NCBI GenBank assembly: GCA_026003335.1
Contig: BPHB01000001.1
Location: 2,009,001 to 2,073,000, forward strand
Origin: Chitinophagales bacterium
GTDB lineage: Bacteria; Bacteroidota; Bacteroidia; Chitinophagales; CAIOSU01
Direction: 5' to 3'
DNA length: 64,000 nucleotides
Part shown: piece after piece, positions 17,616 to 27,809 of the stretch
Layout of the letters: the number at the start of each line of letters is the position of its first letter
Numbering within the stretch: position 1 is the first letter of the stretch
The notes under the pieces: generated by a model
The model's input: the letters and a program-made list of their open reading frames with translations, nothing else
What the model was told of the DNA's origin: nothing
The model's database searches: none
Translations under genes and position numbers: made by a program

Positions 17616-19286
17616 TCATTGCTCCCATACCACTTCAGCATCGTTGTTGTACCATTCAGGTATTTTATCCCGATAGCGCTCTTCCACAACTGCTCGTCTT
17701 ATCTTCATGCTTGGAGTCAGCGCATTATTTTCTACTGTCCATGCTTCTTTTACTACAACAATTTTTTTTAATCTTTCATGCGACTCCAGAGATGCATTAA
17801 CCTCTTTCAGAGTGGAGCAAAGACTTGCCTCCACCATCTGGCCAGCTTGTTTGCGTCCGCCTTCGGACAACACCGCCAGAGCAATCGGCTGGGGCAACCC
17901 TGAACCTATTACACATACCTGCTCAATGAGCTGATTCTTTAGCACATGCATTTCAATAGGCGCAGGGGCTACGTACTTGCCCTTTTCGGTTTTAAAAATT
18001 TCTTTAATTCTTCCGGTTATTTTTACAAAACCTTCCGGATCTACAACAGCCGTATCTCCGGTATGCAACCATCCGTCTTTCAGCACCTGAGCCGTTAGTT
18101 CGGGTTCCTTATAGTAGCCTGCCATGGTAGCTTCGGATTTCACAAGCAGTTCACCATGTTCGGTGACTTTTACTTCCACCCCCGGCAAGGGTTGACCGGC
18201 ATAGCCGAACTTTACCTTGTCGCTCCGTGTAAGATGCGAGTACGCACAATTTTCCGTCATTGCATATACCTCCAGAATGCGGATACCCAGCCGGTCATAC
18301 CAGTTTAATATCGAAACAGGAATGGGCGCAGCTCCGCTATAGAAATACAAGGTCTTATCCAGTCCCAGTTGCTTTTTTATTTTTTTCCTGACAAGTGCAC
18401 CAATCAAAGGTATAGCCAGAAGACGGTCCAACTTGCGCTGGGGCAACTTTTCCAGAATGCCCATTTGGAATTTCACCCAGATGCGGGGAACTCCAAGAAA
18501 TACTGTTGGTCTGGCATAACGAAGATTATCCAAAAATAAATCCAGCGATTCAGCAAAGTAAACTTCAGTGCCCAACCACAGGCTGTTGGCTTCAACAATC
18601 ATGCGCTCGGCAATATGCGATAAAGGCAGGTAAGAAAACAAGCGGTGCCGCTGATTTCCCGGATTGATTACCGACAGGGCATTCTCTATGGCATAAGATA
18701 GGTTTTTGCAATACAGCATTACACCTTTCGGGTTTCCGGTAGTTCCAGAAGTGTACACTATGGTAAGCAGCTCATCCGCAGTTATCGGGTGATACTCCGG
18801 CAGCGGCTCTGTGTGTGCTAAAATATACTCCCATGTTACCCCCTCCTTCGGCCCGTAAAAGGGAAAAGAAATACAATGTACGTTTCCAGGAATACCTGGC
18901 TTCAAGGCGTTCCAGTCATCCAGCTTTCCGATAAAAAGCACTTTTGCCTCACTGTGCTCCAGAATGTAGCGCAGGGTTTTTGCCTGAATGTTGGGATACA
19001 TCGGCACCGAAACATGTCCGCTGAACATTATAGCTAAATCAGCAAGTATCCAGTGCGCACAGTTTTTTGAAACAATTCCTATACGCGAACCTCTTGGCAG
19101 ATTGAGCGAATGCAGATAAGCAGCCATTCGTTTCACTTCATCAGCTGCTTGCTGAAAAGTATACACATGCCAGCGGCCGGCAACAGGCTGGTGCAAATAA
19201 CTGGCTTCCGGCATGCGGTTCACCTTATCCAGAAAGGCTTCCACCGGAGTTTTCATGAGCAAGGGATTTAAATTCTGAAGATACAT
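17616..19286 (-). CDS. Long-chain acyl-CoA synthetase (AMP-forming)
   Basis: The 556-residue ANL-superfamily ligase is of the FadD15-like long-chain type. The phosphate-binding motif VYTSGTTGNPKG is near residue 178, followed by YAMTENCAY (A5), the HTGD motif, GRIKEIFKTEKGKYVAP (A8) and a C-terminal swivel domain whose last segment contains the catalytic-lysine region. It activates fatty acids as acyl-AMP then acyl-CoA. An alternative in-frame ATG ten codons downstream (19256) is possible. It converges on the anti-sigma gene with a 16-bp gap. Confidence 0.92.
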   Translation of the reverse strand: MYLQNLNPLLMKTPVEAFLDKVNRMPEASYLHQPVAGRWHVYTFQQAADEVKRMAAYLHSLNLPRGSRIGIVSKNCAHWILADLAIMFSGHVSVPMYPNIQAKTLRYILEHSEAKVLFIGKLDDWNALKPGIPGNVHCISFPFYGPKEGVTWEYILAHTEPLPEYHPITADELLTIVYTSGTTGNPKGVMLYCKNLSYAIENALSVINPGNQRHRLFSYLPLSHIAERMIVEANSLWLGTEVYFAESLDLFLDNLRYARPTVFLGVPRIWVKFQMGILEKLPQRKLDRLLAIPLIGALVRKKIKKQLGLDKTLYFYSGAAPIPVSILNWYDRLGIRILEVYAMTENCAYSHLTRSDKVKFGYAGQPLPGVEVKVTEHGELLVKSEATMAGYYKEPELTAQVLKDGWLHTGDTAVVDPEGFVKITGRIKEIFKTEKGKYVAPAPIEMHVLKNQLIEQVCVIGSGLPQPIALAVLSEGGRKQAGQMVEASLCSTLKEVNASLESHERLKKIVVVKEAWTVENNALTPSMKIRRAVVEERYRDKIPEWYNNDAEVVWEQ

Positions 19287-19382
19287 ATTTAATTTTATGG
19301 TTCAGCCATTTTTGGTAGGCTTCGCCTGAATACGACACAAAGAGGTTTTACCCCAGGCAGCATCTTTCAAAAACAGATGCGC

Positions 19383-19390
19383 TAACTTTG
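19383..19390 (+). promoter_or_regulatory. Possible -7 promoter element for the IscA-type gene
   Basis: TAACTTTG fits TAnnTTTG and lies 46 bp before the ATG of the Fe-S scaffold gene, the right place for its own promoter. A recognisable -33 box at 19-21 bp upstream is not seen, so the call rests on the -7 element alone. Confidence 0.35.
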
Positions 19391-19436
19391 AACTGATGCC
19401 GGTAAATCTCGGTTTAACCCATTAAAATCATGCCCC

Positions 19437-19763
19437 ATGCTTTACGTTTCAGAGCGTGCAAAAACGCAGATTGAAAAAATCCGAAACAAAGGAGAAGTTT
19501 CACCCGATCATTTTATACGTGTTTCGGTGGTAGCAGGCGGCTGTTCAGGTTTTACCTACAAGATGGATTTTGATACCCAGCTGAGGCCTGATGACCAGGT
19601 GTTTGAAGACAAAGGCATCAAGCTGGTTACTGACCCGAAAAGCTTTTTGTACCTGTACAATACTACCCTTGATTTTTCTGATGGCCTGGAAGGCAAGGGA
19701 TTTCACTTCAACAACCCGAATGCCTCCCGTACCTGTGCCTGTGGCGAAAGCTTTGCCGTTTAG
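19437..19763 (+). CDS. Iron-sulfur cluster assembly protein, IscA/ErpA/SufA family
   Basis: The 108-residue A-type Fe-S carrier has the three ligand cysteines of the family: Cys36 in GGCSGF, and Cys100 and Cys102 in the C-terminal TCACGESF. It delivers clusters to apo-proteins. The ATG at 19437 gives the standard N-terminus (ISERA-like YVSERAKTQ). Its stop overlaps the convergent antiporter gene by 4 bp. No suf or isc operon is adjacent, so it is probably a stand-alone ErpA-like carrier. Confidence 0.9.
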   Translation: MLYVSERAKTQIEKIRNKGEVSPDHFIRVSVVAGGCSGFTYKMDFDTQLRPDDQVFEDKGIKLVTDPKSFLYLYNTTLDFSDGLEGKGFHFNNPNASRTCACGESFAV

Positions 19764-21136
19764 CCTGATTGTATATCCTTATTAACATCTGAAGAAGCGC
19801 TGGCAGCCGATGTATTACCGGCAGCAGGAGCTTCTGTATTTATATTTACGGAAGTCTGCTCTGCAGGGATACCCGGATGCTCCTTATTCTTGTCTGAAGC
19901 AGGAGCTTCTTCTACAATGCCTGTAAAAAACCAGCGTAGCAAGCCTGGGAAATAGAGGTTGTTGTATATGAGGATAACCAACCCCGAACAAAGTACAAGG
20001 CTTACCAGAACAACCGAATAGGCAAAATCACGAATGTATTCTCCGTCAGAAAGCCCCATCTGCAAAGGCAAAGACGCCAGAATAGCCGGAACAAGTCCTT
20101 TAGGCATCATGACTGACATTACCGAAAGATCAGTAAGCGGCATTTTGCTCCACACTGCGGCTCTCACCGACAGGGGGCGCAACAGCAGAATGAGCGCAAC
20201 AGCCAGCGTGGCCAACGCATACAACTGAGGGATACCAAACCGGATGGATACTCCCAGATATACGAAGAAATAGGTTTGCAGAACGAAAGCGATTTCATCC
20301 AGAAATCCTTTTTCAATCGGAGCCGATTTTCGGTTATAAAACCATTTCTGCGGCAACACTCTCTTCAGTAGCTCTATATTACCCAGGGCAATACCGAAAG
20401 ACAGGGCCGCAATGCCCCCATTCCATCCCAGGATGTCAGCAGTGCCCGATACCACAAAAAGTACAGCAAGATTTAAAATCGTGGAATTAGATGGTTGCGT
20501 GAGCCTTATCAATAGCACCCCCCATAGGACTGCTGCCAGCATACCCAGTAACAGAGCAAATAAAAATGACTGCCACAGGGCCGCAGCCATTGCTCCTGCA
20601 GAAAACACGCCTTCTTTCATGGCGCTAAGCAGAGTTATACCCAACACCAGACAGAGCACATCCGTCAATGCAGATTCCAAAAGCAGGATAGCCGACCCCT
20701 TCTGGTTCATTTTTATCTGGTTAATCATCGGGATAACCACAGCCGATGAAGTGCCCCCCAGAATAGCCCCGATGAAGGAGGCTTCCAGCCATCCGGAGGC
20801 GCCCCCCATATAGGCTAATCCCGAAATAATACCTGCGGTGAACAGAAAATTCATAAGGCCAAAGATCAGGGAAGGCCCTACGGCCTGCCCAAGCTCTTTC
20901 AGCTTCAGATTGATTCCGCTGACGAAGATGATGATGATAAGGGTAAGATTAGTAAATACCGGACCTATTTTACCGAAATGCTCCAGTTTCACCAGGTGCA
21001 GCACAGGGCCAATGAGAATACCTACCAGCGTCAGGAGGAGTGCGTTGGGAATACGGATTCTGTCAAATAGCTCATGCAGCACATGTGCCCCGATAATCAG
21101 TACACCCAGAAAGATTATAACAAGCGGGAGTTCCAT
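19760..21136 (-). CDS. Cation:proton antiporter (CPA family, NhaP-like)
   Basis: The 458-residue sodium/proton exchanger-type transporter has about 12-13 membrane segments up to residue ~400. The GGTSSAVVIP region (about residue 129) and the ESALTDVLCLV segment (about residue 154) carry the acidic residues of the CPA1 ion site. The last ~45 residues are a soluble Ala/Ser/Glu-rich tail (EEAPASDKNKEHPG...), a likely low-complexity regulatory end. It exports Na+ or K+ in exchange for protons; the ion cannot be fixed. It follows glyA by 21 bp and may share its transcript. Confidence 0.88.
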   Translation of the reverse strand: MELPLVIIFLGVLIIGAHVLHELFDRIRIPNALLLTLVGILIGPVLHLVKLEHFGKIGPVFTNLTLIIIIFVSGINLKLKELGQAVGPSLIFGLMNFLFTAGIISGLAYMGGASGWLEASFIGAILGGTSSAVVIPMINQIKMNQKGSAILLLESALTDVLCLVLGITLLSAMKEGVFSAGAMAAALWQSFLFALLLGMLAAVLWGVLLIRLTQPSNSTILNLAVLFVVSGTADILGWNGGIAALSFGIALGNIELLKRVLPQKWFYNRKSAPIEKGFLDEIAFVLQTYFFVYLGVSIRFGIPQLYALATLAVALILLLRPLSVRAAVWSKMPLTDLSVMSVMMPKGLVPAILASLPLQMGLSDGEYIRDFAYSVVLVSLVLCSGLVILIYNNLYFPGLLRWFFTGIVEEAPASDKNKEHPGIPAEQTSVNINTEAPAAGNTSAASASSDVNKDIQSG

Positions 21137-21157
21137 ATTATCATCCCGTTATTTATA

Positions 21158-22450
21158 TTAAGCACGCTTAGTATGCTGCTCATAAAAGAGCGGAAAGTTG
21201 GCGGTTAATTTTTTCACTTCAGCGTGGATGCGGCTCTGGCGTTTGGTATCATCGGGATGCGAAATAATCTCGTCAATCCAGTCAGCAATGATGTACATTT
21301 CAGCCTCTTTCATGCCGCGTGTGGTGACGGCAGCCGTGCCCAGCCTGATACCGGAAGTAACCATGGGAGACCTATCATCAAAAGGCACCATGTTTTTATT
21401 TACCGTAATGCCCGCAGCTCCCAGAGCTGCCTCCGCCACCTTACCGGTTGTACCCTTTGAACGCAGGTCAATCAACATGAGATGATTGTCCGTGCCTCCG
21501 GAAATCACCTCATAGCCTTTTTCTACAAAAGCCCTTGCCAGAGTGTGTGCATTTTGCTTTACCTGTCGGATGTATGCCTTATAGCTATCGCTTAACGCTT
21601 CATAAAATGCTACAGCTTTAGCGGCAATGACATGTTCCAACGGTCCGCCCTGTGTGCCCGGAAAAACAGCTGAATCAATCACCGATGACATCATGCGTAT
21701 TTCTCCTTTGGGACTTTTAATTCCCAGCGGATTTTCATAGTCTTTGCCAAGTAAAATGATGCCCCCGCGCGGGCCTCTCAGAGTTTTGTGCGTGGTGGAT
21801 GTTACTACATGACAGTATTCCAGCGGATTGTTTAACATACCACAGGCAATAAGACCTGCGGGATGTGCAATGTCGGCCATCAACAGGGCGCCTACGCTAT
21901 CGGCAATTTCCCTGAACCTGGCATAATCCCAATCGCGCGAATAGGCTGATGCTCCGCAGATAATCAGTTTGGGCTTTTCCCGTTCTGCGATTGCAGCTAC
22001 CTCATCCATGCTGACACGTCCTGTTTGCCTGTCCACACCATAGAAAACCGCCTCATATAACTTACCGGAAAAGTTAACCGGTGAGCCATGGGTAAGGTGG
22101 CCTCCATGGGACAGATTAAATCCCATAATCTTATCACCCGGCTTCAACAGAGCTAGCATAACCGCTGCATTGGCCTGAGCTCCAGAATGCGGCTGCACAT
22201 TGGCATATGCGGCTCCAAAAAGCTGCTTGACCCGATCAATGGCAAGTTGTTCAGCCTCATCAATAAATTCACAGCCTCCGTAATATCTTTTTCCGGGATA
22301 GCCTTCGGCATATTTGTTGGTTAATACAGACCCCATAGCTTCCATTACCTGCGCACTGACAAAATTCTCAGAAGCAATCAGCTCAATGCCGGTAAGCTGC
22401 CTGTTTTTTTCCTTCTCAATAATCTCAAATATGCGGGTATCCCTATTCAT
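21158..22450 (-). CDS. glyA: Serine hydroxymethyltransferase
   Basis: The 430-residue PLP enzyme interconverts serine and glycine with tetrahydrofolate. N-terminal [10 protein letters not shown] (residues 23-32) and the PLP-lysine motif [14 protein letters not shown] with Lys222 are intact, as is the YYGGCEF substrate loop. Length and order are typical. Upstream is the SprB-repeat gene; a candidate -7 box lies just before its start. Confidence 0.96.
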   Translation of the reverse strand: MNRDTRIFEIIEKEKNRQLTGIELIASENFVSAQVMEAMGSVLTNKYAEGYPGKRYYGGCEFIDEAEQLAIDRVKQLFGAAYANVQPHSGAQANAAVMLALLKPGDKIMGFNLSHGGHLTHGSPVNFSGKLYEAVFYGVDRQTGRVSMDEVAAIAEREKPKLIICGASAYSRDWDYARFREIADSVGALLMADIAHPAGLIACGMLNNPLEYCHVVTSTTHKTLRGPRGGIILLGKDYENPLGIKSPKGEIRMMSSVIDSAVFPGTQGGPLEHVIAAKAVAFYEALSDSYKAYIRQVKQNAHTLARAFVEKGYEVISGGTDNHLMLIDLRSKGTTGKVAEAALGAAGITVNKNMVPFDDRSPMVTSGIRLGTAAVTTRGMKEAEMYIIADWIDEIISHPDDTKRQSRIHAEVKKLTANFPLFYEQHTKRA

Positions 22451-22473
22451 AACAAGGTTGCTCTTGGAAGCAG

Positions 22474-22481
22474 CAAAGGTA
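22474..22481 (-). promoter_or_regulatory. Possible -7 promoter element for glyA
   Basis: On the minus strand TACCTTTG matches TAnnTTTG and lies 24 bp before the glyA ATG. A -33 TTG at the right spacing is not evident. A short leader would result. Confidence 0.35.
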
Positions 22482-22597
22482 ATTTACTCCTATCAATAAA
22501 TACGTGAATTCTCCGGCAGCAGTGCTGTATTCTTTTGACAATTCTCCCTGAAAAATGGCTGAGAACCTCCCAACTAATCTTTTATTTTATGTTCTGA

Positions 22598-25500
22598 TTA
22601 GCGTATCAGTGTTATCGCCCCGGATAGCACCCTCCCGGCCGGATCATGCAGTTTTAATATGAAATAATATGTGGCTGCCGGCAACGGCTTGCCGTTTTTC
22701 GATTCCCCTTTCCAATCATTTTTATAAGGACGTGCCTCATACACTACATTGCCCCACCGATTATAGATCTGCAGTTCATTTTCAGGATAGGAAGCCAATC
22801 CGTTGATTATCCAAATATCATTTACCCCGTCTCCGTTGGGAGAGAACACATCGTAGATAATGAGGCTATCGCAGTTTATTGTGCCTGTGGAATCCAGGGG
22901 AACTTCAATAGAGTCAATTATTGTAGTGCAGTTATACTGGTCTGTTACTGTTAAGGTGTATATACCTGCTAGCACGTTAGTTTGTGAAGGCCCAGAGGCT
23001 CCGTTGCTCCAGCTATAACGATAGGGCGGATGTCCGTTCAGCACCGTCACTTCTATGCGACCATCAGGTATATCCTGACAGGAAGCTGCAGTAGTGATCA
23101 CTGAAGTGCGCAAACCCTCTTCATCCACCGTGCCCTGAGCCGTGCGCATGCAGCGTAACGTGTCGGTAACAGTGACCGCATAGATACCCGGAGCCAGGTT
23201 TGACACCGATGATGAGGTAGCCCCACTGCTCCAAAGATATGTATAAGGCGCAGTAGTGGCGTTTTGCAAAACTACCTCCAGCCGGCCATCTGCAGCCTGG
23301 GCACAGGAAGCACTGGTTGCCGCAATTTCCACCGAAAATTCTGAAACTGAGGTAAGCTGAATCGTAGTATCTCTGCTGCAACCTTGCGCATCGGTAACTG
23401 TAACTGTGTAACTACCCGGAAAAAGATCCTGAATACTTAAAACCGTATCCCCATTGCTCCATAAGGCAGAATAAGGAGGAGTGCCTCCGAATGGATTTAG
23501 TTTAATGCCACCATCATTACCGGAAGCACATAAAGCCTTTGTAATGCTGGCACTGAAATAGAGCGCAGAGGGAGCTTCCACTGTGGTCAGGGCAGTAGCT
23601 GAACAGCCACTAAAGTCGGTTACCGTTACTGAATAGGTGCCGGCAGGAATAGAGTCCAAACTCGCATTTGTACTTCCGTTGCTCCACGCATATTGATAGG
23701 GAGCTGATCCTCCGAAGACCATCGTGCTGATGGCTCCGTCATTTGCTCCGGCACAGGTGTTATCTGTCTTATTCAGGATAACGAAAATGCCAGGTGATAC
23801 AACAGTGAAAGATGCCACTCTTTGGCATCCGTTGGCATCTGTTACTGTAAGCTCATACGTGCCTCCCTGTACACTGTTCAAATCCTCAGTAGAAGCTCCG
23901 TTATTCCAGGCATAGGAATAGGGTGGAACACCTCCTGATACCGTAACATCTACTGCGCCTCCGCTTGTACAGCCTGCAGCGGTGATTGTTGCGCTGATAG
24001 AGATAGCAGTGGGTTCGCTGACAACAAACTGACTTATCCCCCTGCAGTTTGCGCTGTCAGTCACCGAAACAGTGTAGCTCCCACTGGTGATGCCCGTCAG
24101 ATCTTCTGTAGAATCTCCTGTTGACCAATTATAGCGGTAAGGGGGGGTGCCTCCGGTTACCGAGATGAGAACAGCGCCATCGGCAGAATCTTTGCAGGCC
24201 GGGCGAATGACAGTGTCAATGGTTACCGATGGTGCGTTTGCGGAGTTAACAATAACACTGGTAATTGCCGTACAAGGAGGCTCCGGGGCAACCAGTTCAA
24301 TGTCATCCACCATGAAAGGAGGGTCGTCACCCCCGGAGTTATTATCATTCACCCAACGAAATCCAATTCTGAAGTTGGGAATACCCTCATAAGCCGGAGG
24401 GATGCTGATAACCGCCTGCCGGCAGGTATCTGTTCCTGCATATTGGGTAGGCAGGTCGGTCCACGTGACCCCTCCATCATTGCTGAGTCTAACCAAACCG
24501 TAATCGCGCCCCGGCTCCCCGGAAGAAATGTACCAAAAGCGCAATACCATATTTGTTTTTCCTACGGTGGAGATGTTGGATGAAGAAACAAATTTATCTG
24601 TGCTGTTATCATACAGAAAGGGGAAACCCAGGGAATATGTGCAACTGGGTCCCGAAATTGTACAAAAGAAAGCTGCACTATCACAGGCAATATGGAGATA
24701 ATTTCCTCCCGAACCTGATGCGGGGCATATCGGACAGCCATTATCGCGATTATTATTGATGACCCAGCGATTGGGAGAATTTCCGTTGGGTCCCGGACCG
24801 GAAAGATTCAGCGTCCATCCGGCTCCACCGCCGGTAAAATCTTCACGCCAGAAAACAGCGTTTCCTCCACCGCCCGTTTCAGTAACCGTAACGAAATAAA
24901 TATCCGGACACAATCCGGATGCGGTGGGTGTAGTATCCCCGGTGGACCATTGATACCCGAAAGGCGGTGTTCCCAGAGAAGGGATAGCTGTGGCGGTGCC
25001 ATCACAACTGCCGCATGCAGACCCGCTTACAGATGTACTGACAGTAAAGCCTGGGCTCTGCACTACACTGATGGAGCCATTGGCTGTGCAGTTGTTAGCG
25101 TCCGTAATGGTGAGCGAGTAGGTGCCGGTAGCCAGTCCCGTAATTTCTGCGGTTGTGGCTCCATTAGACCACTGGTAGCTGAAAGGGGCCACTCCCGATT
25201 CAGGTGTAGCCAGAACAGTGGTGCCACAGGTGGTATTCCGTGATGTAAGGGTCACTGTTAAAGCCGGGGGTTCTTCCACGATTACTGAACCGATAGCAAG
25301 GACGCCACGTGCATCGGTAACCGATACGATATAAACTCCGGCACACAGATTGCTCGCCATTGGCCCGGTTTGTCCGTTGTTCCATAAATAGCCATAAGGG
25401 GGTGTTCCCGCAGGCGTGACCGTGGCCGTGCCATCGCATTGCCCTTTGCATGAGACATTAGTGTGTGACATGCTCAACGCAAACGGGGGCTCGCAAATCG

Positions 25501-27373
25501 CCTTCTGGGGTTTGCAGGAGGACATGTTCAGCGAAGCGACAAAACCATTGCCGCAGGCTACCACCTCACTGTTATTACTTACCGCCACATCATAGACCTG
25601 CCCGGATACAGGAACGGAGAGCAGCAAATTCAGATTGGCATCGTATTTATGTACCATCCCTATTGCTCCTACATACACGTTGCCGCAGCTATCCACCGCT
25701 ACACCACTGTTGACTTCCACGGACCCATTCGGGATAAATGTTGTGGAGAGAATATTGCCGTTGTTAATGTCTCTTTTATGCAGAACCTGTCCGTTGGTTG
25801 TATAAAGAAAATAGGGTGTTGCAGCGATGCCGTTAATACCCTGGCCGGTGCCCCCTTGACCGTAAGGAAGGTAATAAGACAGACGGTAGCCGCTGCTAGT
25901 CTTATACAGGATATTGAGAGAAGCATCTAAGGAACCTATGGTATCCAGGGTAAGAAAGTAATAGTTTCCATTCGGAGAGGCAGTCATTGAACGGATTTCA
26001 TTGAACACCGGCAGCGGAACCACGGGGTCATTGGTTTGATAGGCAACCACTCTGGAAGTCAGGACGGCACCACTGTTGAGGTCTATTTCGTAAGCTGCTC
26101 CGAAACCGGCAGGGAAAGTGACCCGCGTGCCTCCTACAAACAGTCGCGTGTAATCGCAATTAAAAGAGAGTGCCCAATATTCGGCCAGGGAGCCATTAGA
26201 GGCATTTTGCCACACCAGCGTACCGGCAGGATTTATCCGGGCAATTTCAGCACTGGAGCCCGAAGTGATATATGCATTACCGGCCGGGTCAACAGCCAGG
26301 GCGCCAAACCAGTTACCGGCTGCGGTCCACCCGCTGTTGTACGTCCACAGGAGATTACCGGCAGCATTGTATTTCACCAGCCTGTAAGGCGATTCGCCTC
26401 CGTAGGCGTACACGTTGCCGTTGGCATCTGTTTTTACATAGTAGGCTTTATTGGATGCCGGCATGGGAGGAGTAACTGTCCAGGGGTCAAGAATGACGGT
26501 CTTCTTTACTTTATAATCGTCCAACTCAAAGGCAATCATATTATCTGCAGCCAGAAAAAAACGGGAAGCAATCAGGCGCCCTGGTTTTTTTGCATAAAAG
26601 CTCACCGGAGCATGGTCAACGATAACTCCTGCCTGCGTCTGAATCAACACCTTACCTTCCTCATCAATACGCACATCCCCTCCGGAGTATTGCATCCTGA
26701 CCCGACTGATATCGGCACCGGGATGCAGTATCAACTTATACTTAATGCCTCCTTGCGGATGAAATGTGTACTCTGCATCAATACCCGGATAAAGATTTTT
26801 ATAAAGCAGCCTGCTGAACCCACGGATAAAGTTGATGTTTGTGGCTCCCTTCTCGCTGCTCACCGTGTAGCTGAAGTAATCCTCAGCCGGGTCAAGAGCG
26901 TTTACAGAAACATCAGGATTGCAGCCGAGCCATTGCAGATGCACCAGCACTGTTTCGGTATGGTGCTTTTCTTCCTCTTTTCGGGTAAAATCGTTGCCCT
27001 TCAGCGCTTCATGTGCTTTTGCCAGCTCGCGCTGCCGCTCTGTGTAGGGGTCTTCTTTCTCTGTTTTATCAAACCGAAAAGTAAGCCCACCGGAATGAAA
27101 ATAGATTTGCGTGGCACCCCAGTCCACACCATAGAGGATAGGACTCTGCTGCACGCCATTTCTTCCGTCAAATTGTGATTTGTTTTCAATAAACCTTTCA
27201 GGGAGCTTCATGGTATGACTCCAGGTAACCTGACCTTCGGCTTTCAGCATAATCAGATACAGGCAAAAAGCCAGGTGCCCTCTACAGACATTCATGGGGA
27301 AAAAGCATTTCATTGTATTGTATAAAATAAAGGCCGATAATATACATAAAATACCAGAAAGCGCTCTTGACAT
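22598..27373 (-). CDS. Giant SprB-repeat surface protein with type IX secretion (type B) C-terminus
   Basis: The 1591-residue secreted protein has, in order: an N-terminal hydrophobic signal; a domain opening with RFIENKSQFDGRNG, as in large T9SS cargo (DUF7948-like); a beta-propeller-like region (residues ~300-630); three SprB-type repeats (~60 residues each, TPPYGYLWNNG...GVYIVSVTD); a MAM/choice-of-anchor-like domain (~830-1030); six more SprB repeats; and a C-terminal gliding-type domain beginning VFSPNGDGVNDIW and ending with QIYNRWGNVVYE...W.G. Such proteins are exported by the type IX system and act in adhesion or gliding. The start is uncertain: Met21 or Met27 would give a cleaner signal peptide. 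Confidence 0.92.
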   Translation of the reverse strand: MSRALSGILCILSAFILYNTMKCFFPMNVCRGHLAFCLYLIMLKAEGQVTWSHTMKLPERFIENKSQFDGRNGVQQSPILYGVDWGATQIYFHSGGLTFRFDKTEKEDPYTERQRELAKAHEALKGNDFTRKEEEKHHTETVLVHLQWLGCNPDVSVNALDPAEDYFSYTVSSEKGATNINFIRGFSRLLYKNLYPGIDAEYTFHPQGGIKYKLILHPGADISRVRMQYSGGDVRIDEEGKVLIQTQAGVIVDHAPVSFYAKKPGRLIASRFFLAADNMIAFELDDYKVKKTVILDPWTVTPPMPASNKAYYVKTDANGNVYAYGGESPYRLVKYNAAGNLLWTYNSGWTAAGNWFGALAVDPAGNAYITSGSSAEIARINPAGTLVWQNASNGSLAEYWALSFNCDYTRLFVGGTRVTFPAGFGAAYEIDLNSGAVLTSRVVAYQTNDPVVPLPVFNEIRSMTASPNGNYYFLTLDTIGSLDASLNILYKTSSGYRLSYYLPYGQGGTGQGINGIAATPYFLYTTNGQVLHKRDINNGNILSTTFIPNGSVEVNSGVAVDSCGNVYVGAIGMVHKYDANLNLLLSVPVSGQVYDVAVSNNSEVVACGNGFVASLNMSSCKPQKAICEPPFALSMSHTNVSCKGQCDGTATVTPAGTPPYGYLWNNGQTGPMASNLCAGVYIVSVTDARGVLAIGSVIVEEPPALTVTLTSRNTTCGTTVLATPESGVAPFSYQWSNGATTAEITGLATGTYSLTITDANNCTANGSISVVQSPGFTVSTSVSGSACGSCDGTATAIPSLGTPPFGYQWSTGDTTPTASGLCPDIYFVTVTETGGGGNAVFWREDFTGGGAGWTLNLSGPGPNGNSPNRWVINNNRDNGCPICPASGSGGNYLHIACDSAAFFCTISGPSCTYSLGFPFLYDNSTDKFVSSSNISTVGKTNMVLRFWYISSGEPGRDYGLVRLSNDGGVTWTDLPTQYAGTDTCRQAVISIPPAYEGIPNFRIGFRWVNDNNSGGDDPPFMVDDIELVAPEPPCTAITSVIVNSANAPSVTIDTVIRPACKDSADGAVLISVTGGTPPYRYNWSTGDSTEDLTGITSGSYTVSVTDSANCRGISQFVVSEPTAISISATITAAGCTSGGAVDVTVSGGVPPYSYAWNNGASTEDLNSVQGGTYELTVTDANGCQRVASFTVVSPGIFVILNKTDNTCAGANDGAISTMVFGGSAPYQYAWSNGSTNASLDSIPAGTYSVTVTDFSGCSATALTTVEAPSALYFSASITKALCASGNDGGIKLNPFGGTPPYSALWSNGDTVLSIQDLFPGSYTVTVTDAQGCSRDTTIQLTSVSEFSVEIAATSASCAQAADGRLEVVLQNATTAPYTYLWSSGATSSSVSNLAPGIYAVTVTDTLRCMRTAQGTVDEEGLRTSVITTAASCQDIPDGRIEVTVLNGHPPYRYSWSNGASGPSQTNVLAGIYTLTVTDQYNCTTIIDSIEVPLDSTGTINCDSLIIYDVFSPNGDGVNDIWIINGLASYPENELQIYNRWGNVVYEARPYKNDWKGESKNGKPLPAATYYFILKLHDPAGRVLSGAITLIR

Positions 27374-27809
27374 GAAATTATCGGATGCAGCGTAAACCGG
27401 AGTATCTATATGCCGGCACTACTCTTCTCACATAGCACCGCTACAAGCATCCTAATAGGAAAAACACCCGCCATTAAATGATTGCCGCATCATTTGAAAA
27501 TAAAAATTTTGGAAAATCAACAGATGCATTTGGGGCTCAACCTGACGTGATTGTGCCAGTCCCTTCTTGCCTGAGAGATTGCCCATGCTCCAAATTATGA
27601 AAGAGCATGAATAGGGTATACGTACTTTGTTTGCTGGGCAGGCAAATGCAGACAGGCCACCTGAGTTAGCCGAAGTGTAGAACTCATTAAAAAATTTTAT
27701 CTAATTTAGATTTTGTTTTCACAATAGTTTGGTTACTCCAGTTTAGTGGCTTACGACAGTCCGCGGGATGGCAATTTGGCAATTCATATTTAAAACAGGT
27801 AACCTATAG
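27374..27809. other. 436-bp intergenic region between adhesin and SpoIIAA-like gene
   Basis: No credible gene is present. The only structure noticed is the minus-strand hairpin and CTCTCAGGCA block at 27545-27660, described separately. The stretch 27690-27720 is very AT-rich and could hold promoters for either divergent gene, but no TAnnTTTG element was found. Confidence 0.6.
27545..27660 (-). ncRNA. Candidate structured leader, partial resemblance to a glycine riboswitch
   Basis: Read on the minus strand, a stem TTTGC/GCAAA is followed by a 7-bp hairpin CATGCTC/GAGCATG and then AATCTCTCAGGCA and GGGACTGG. The hairpin + CTCTCAGGCA + GGACxG order is that of the 3' half of glycine aptamers. 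The 5' GGAGAG and GCCGAAGG blocks that should pair with it were not found, so it may be a divergent element, a decayed aptamer or chance. The gene downstream on this strand is the SprB-repeat adhesin (ATG at 27373). Confidence 0.25.

Noticed and set aside
26036-27178. 380-codon plus-strand open frame inside the adhesin gene
   Set aside because: It is antisense to a strongly supported SprB-repeat protein, has no recognisable domain and biased composition; an overlap shadow.
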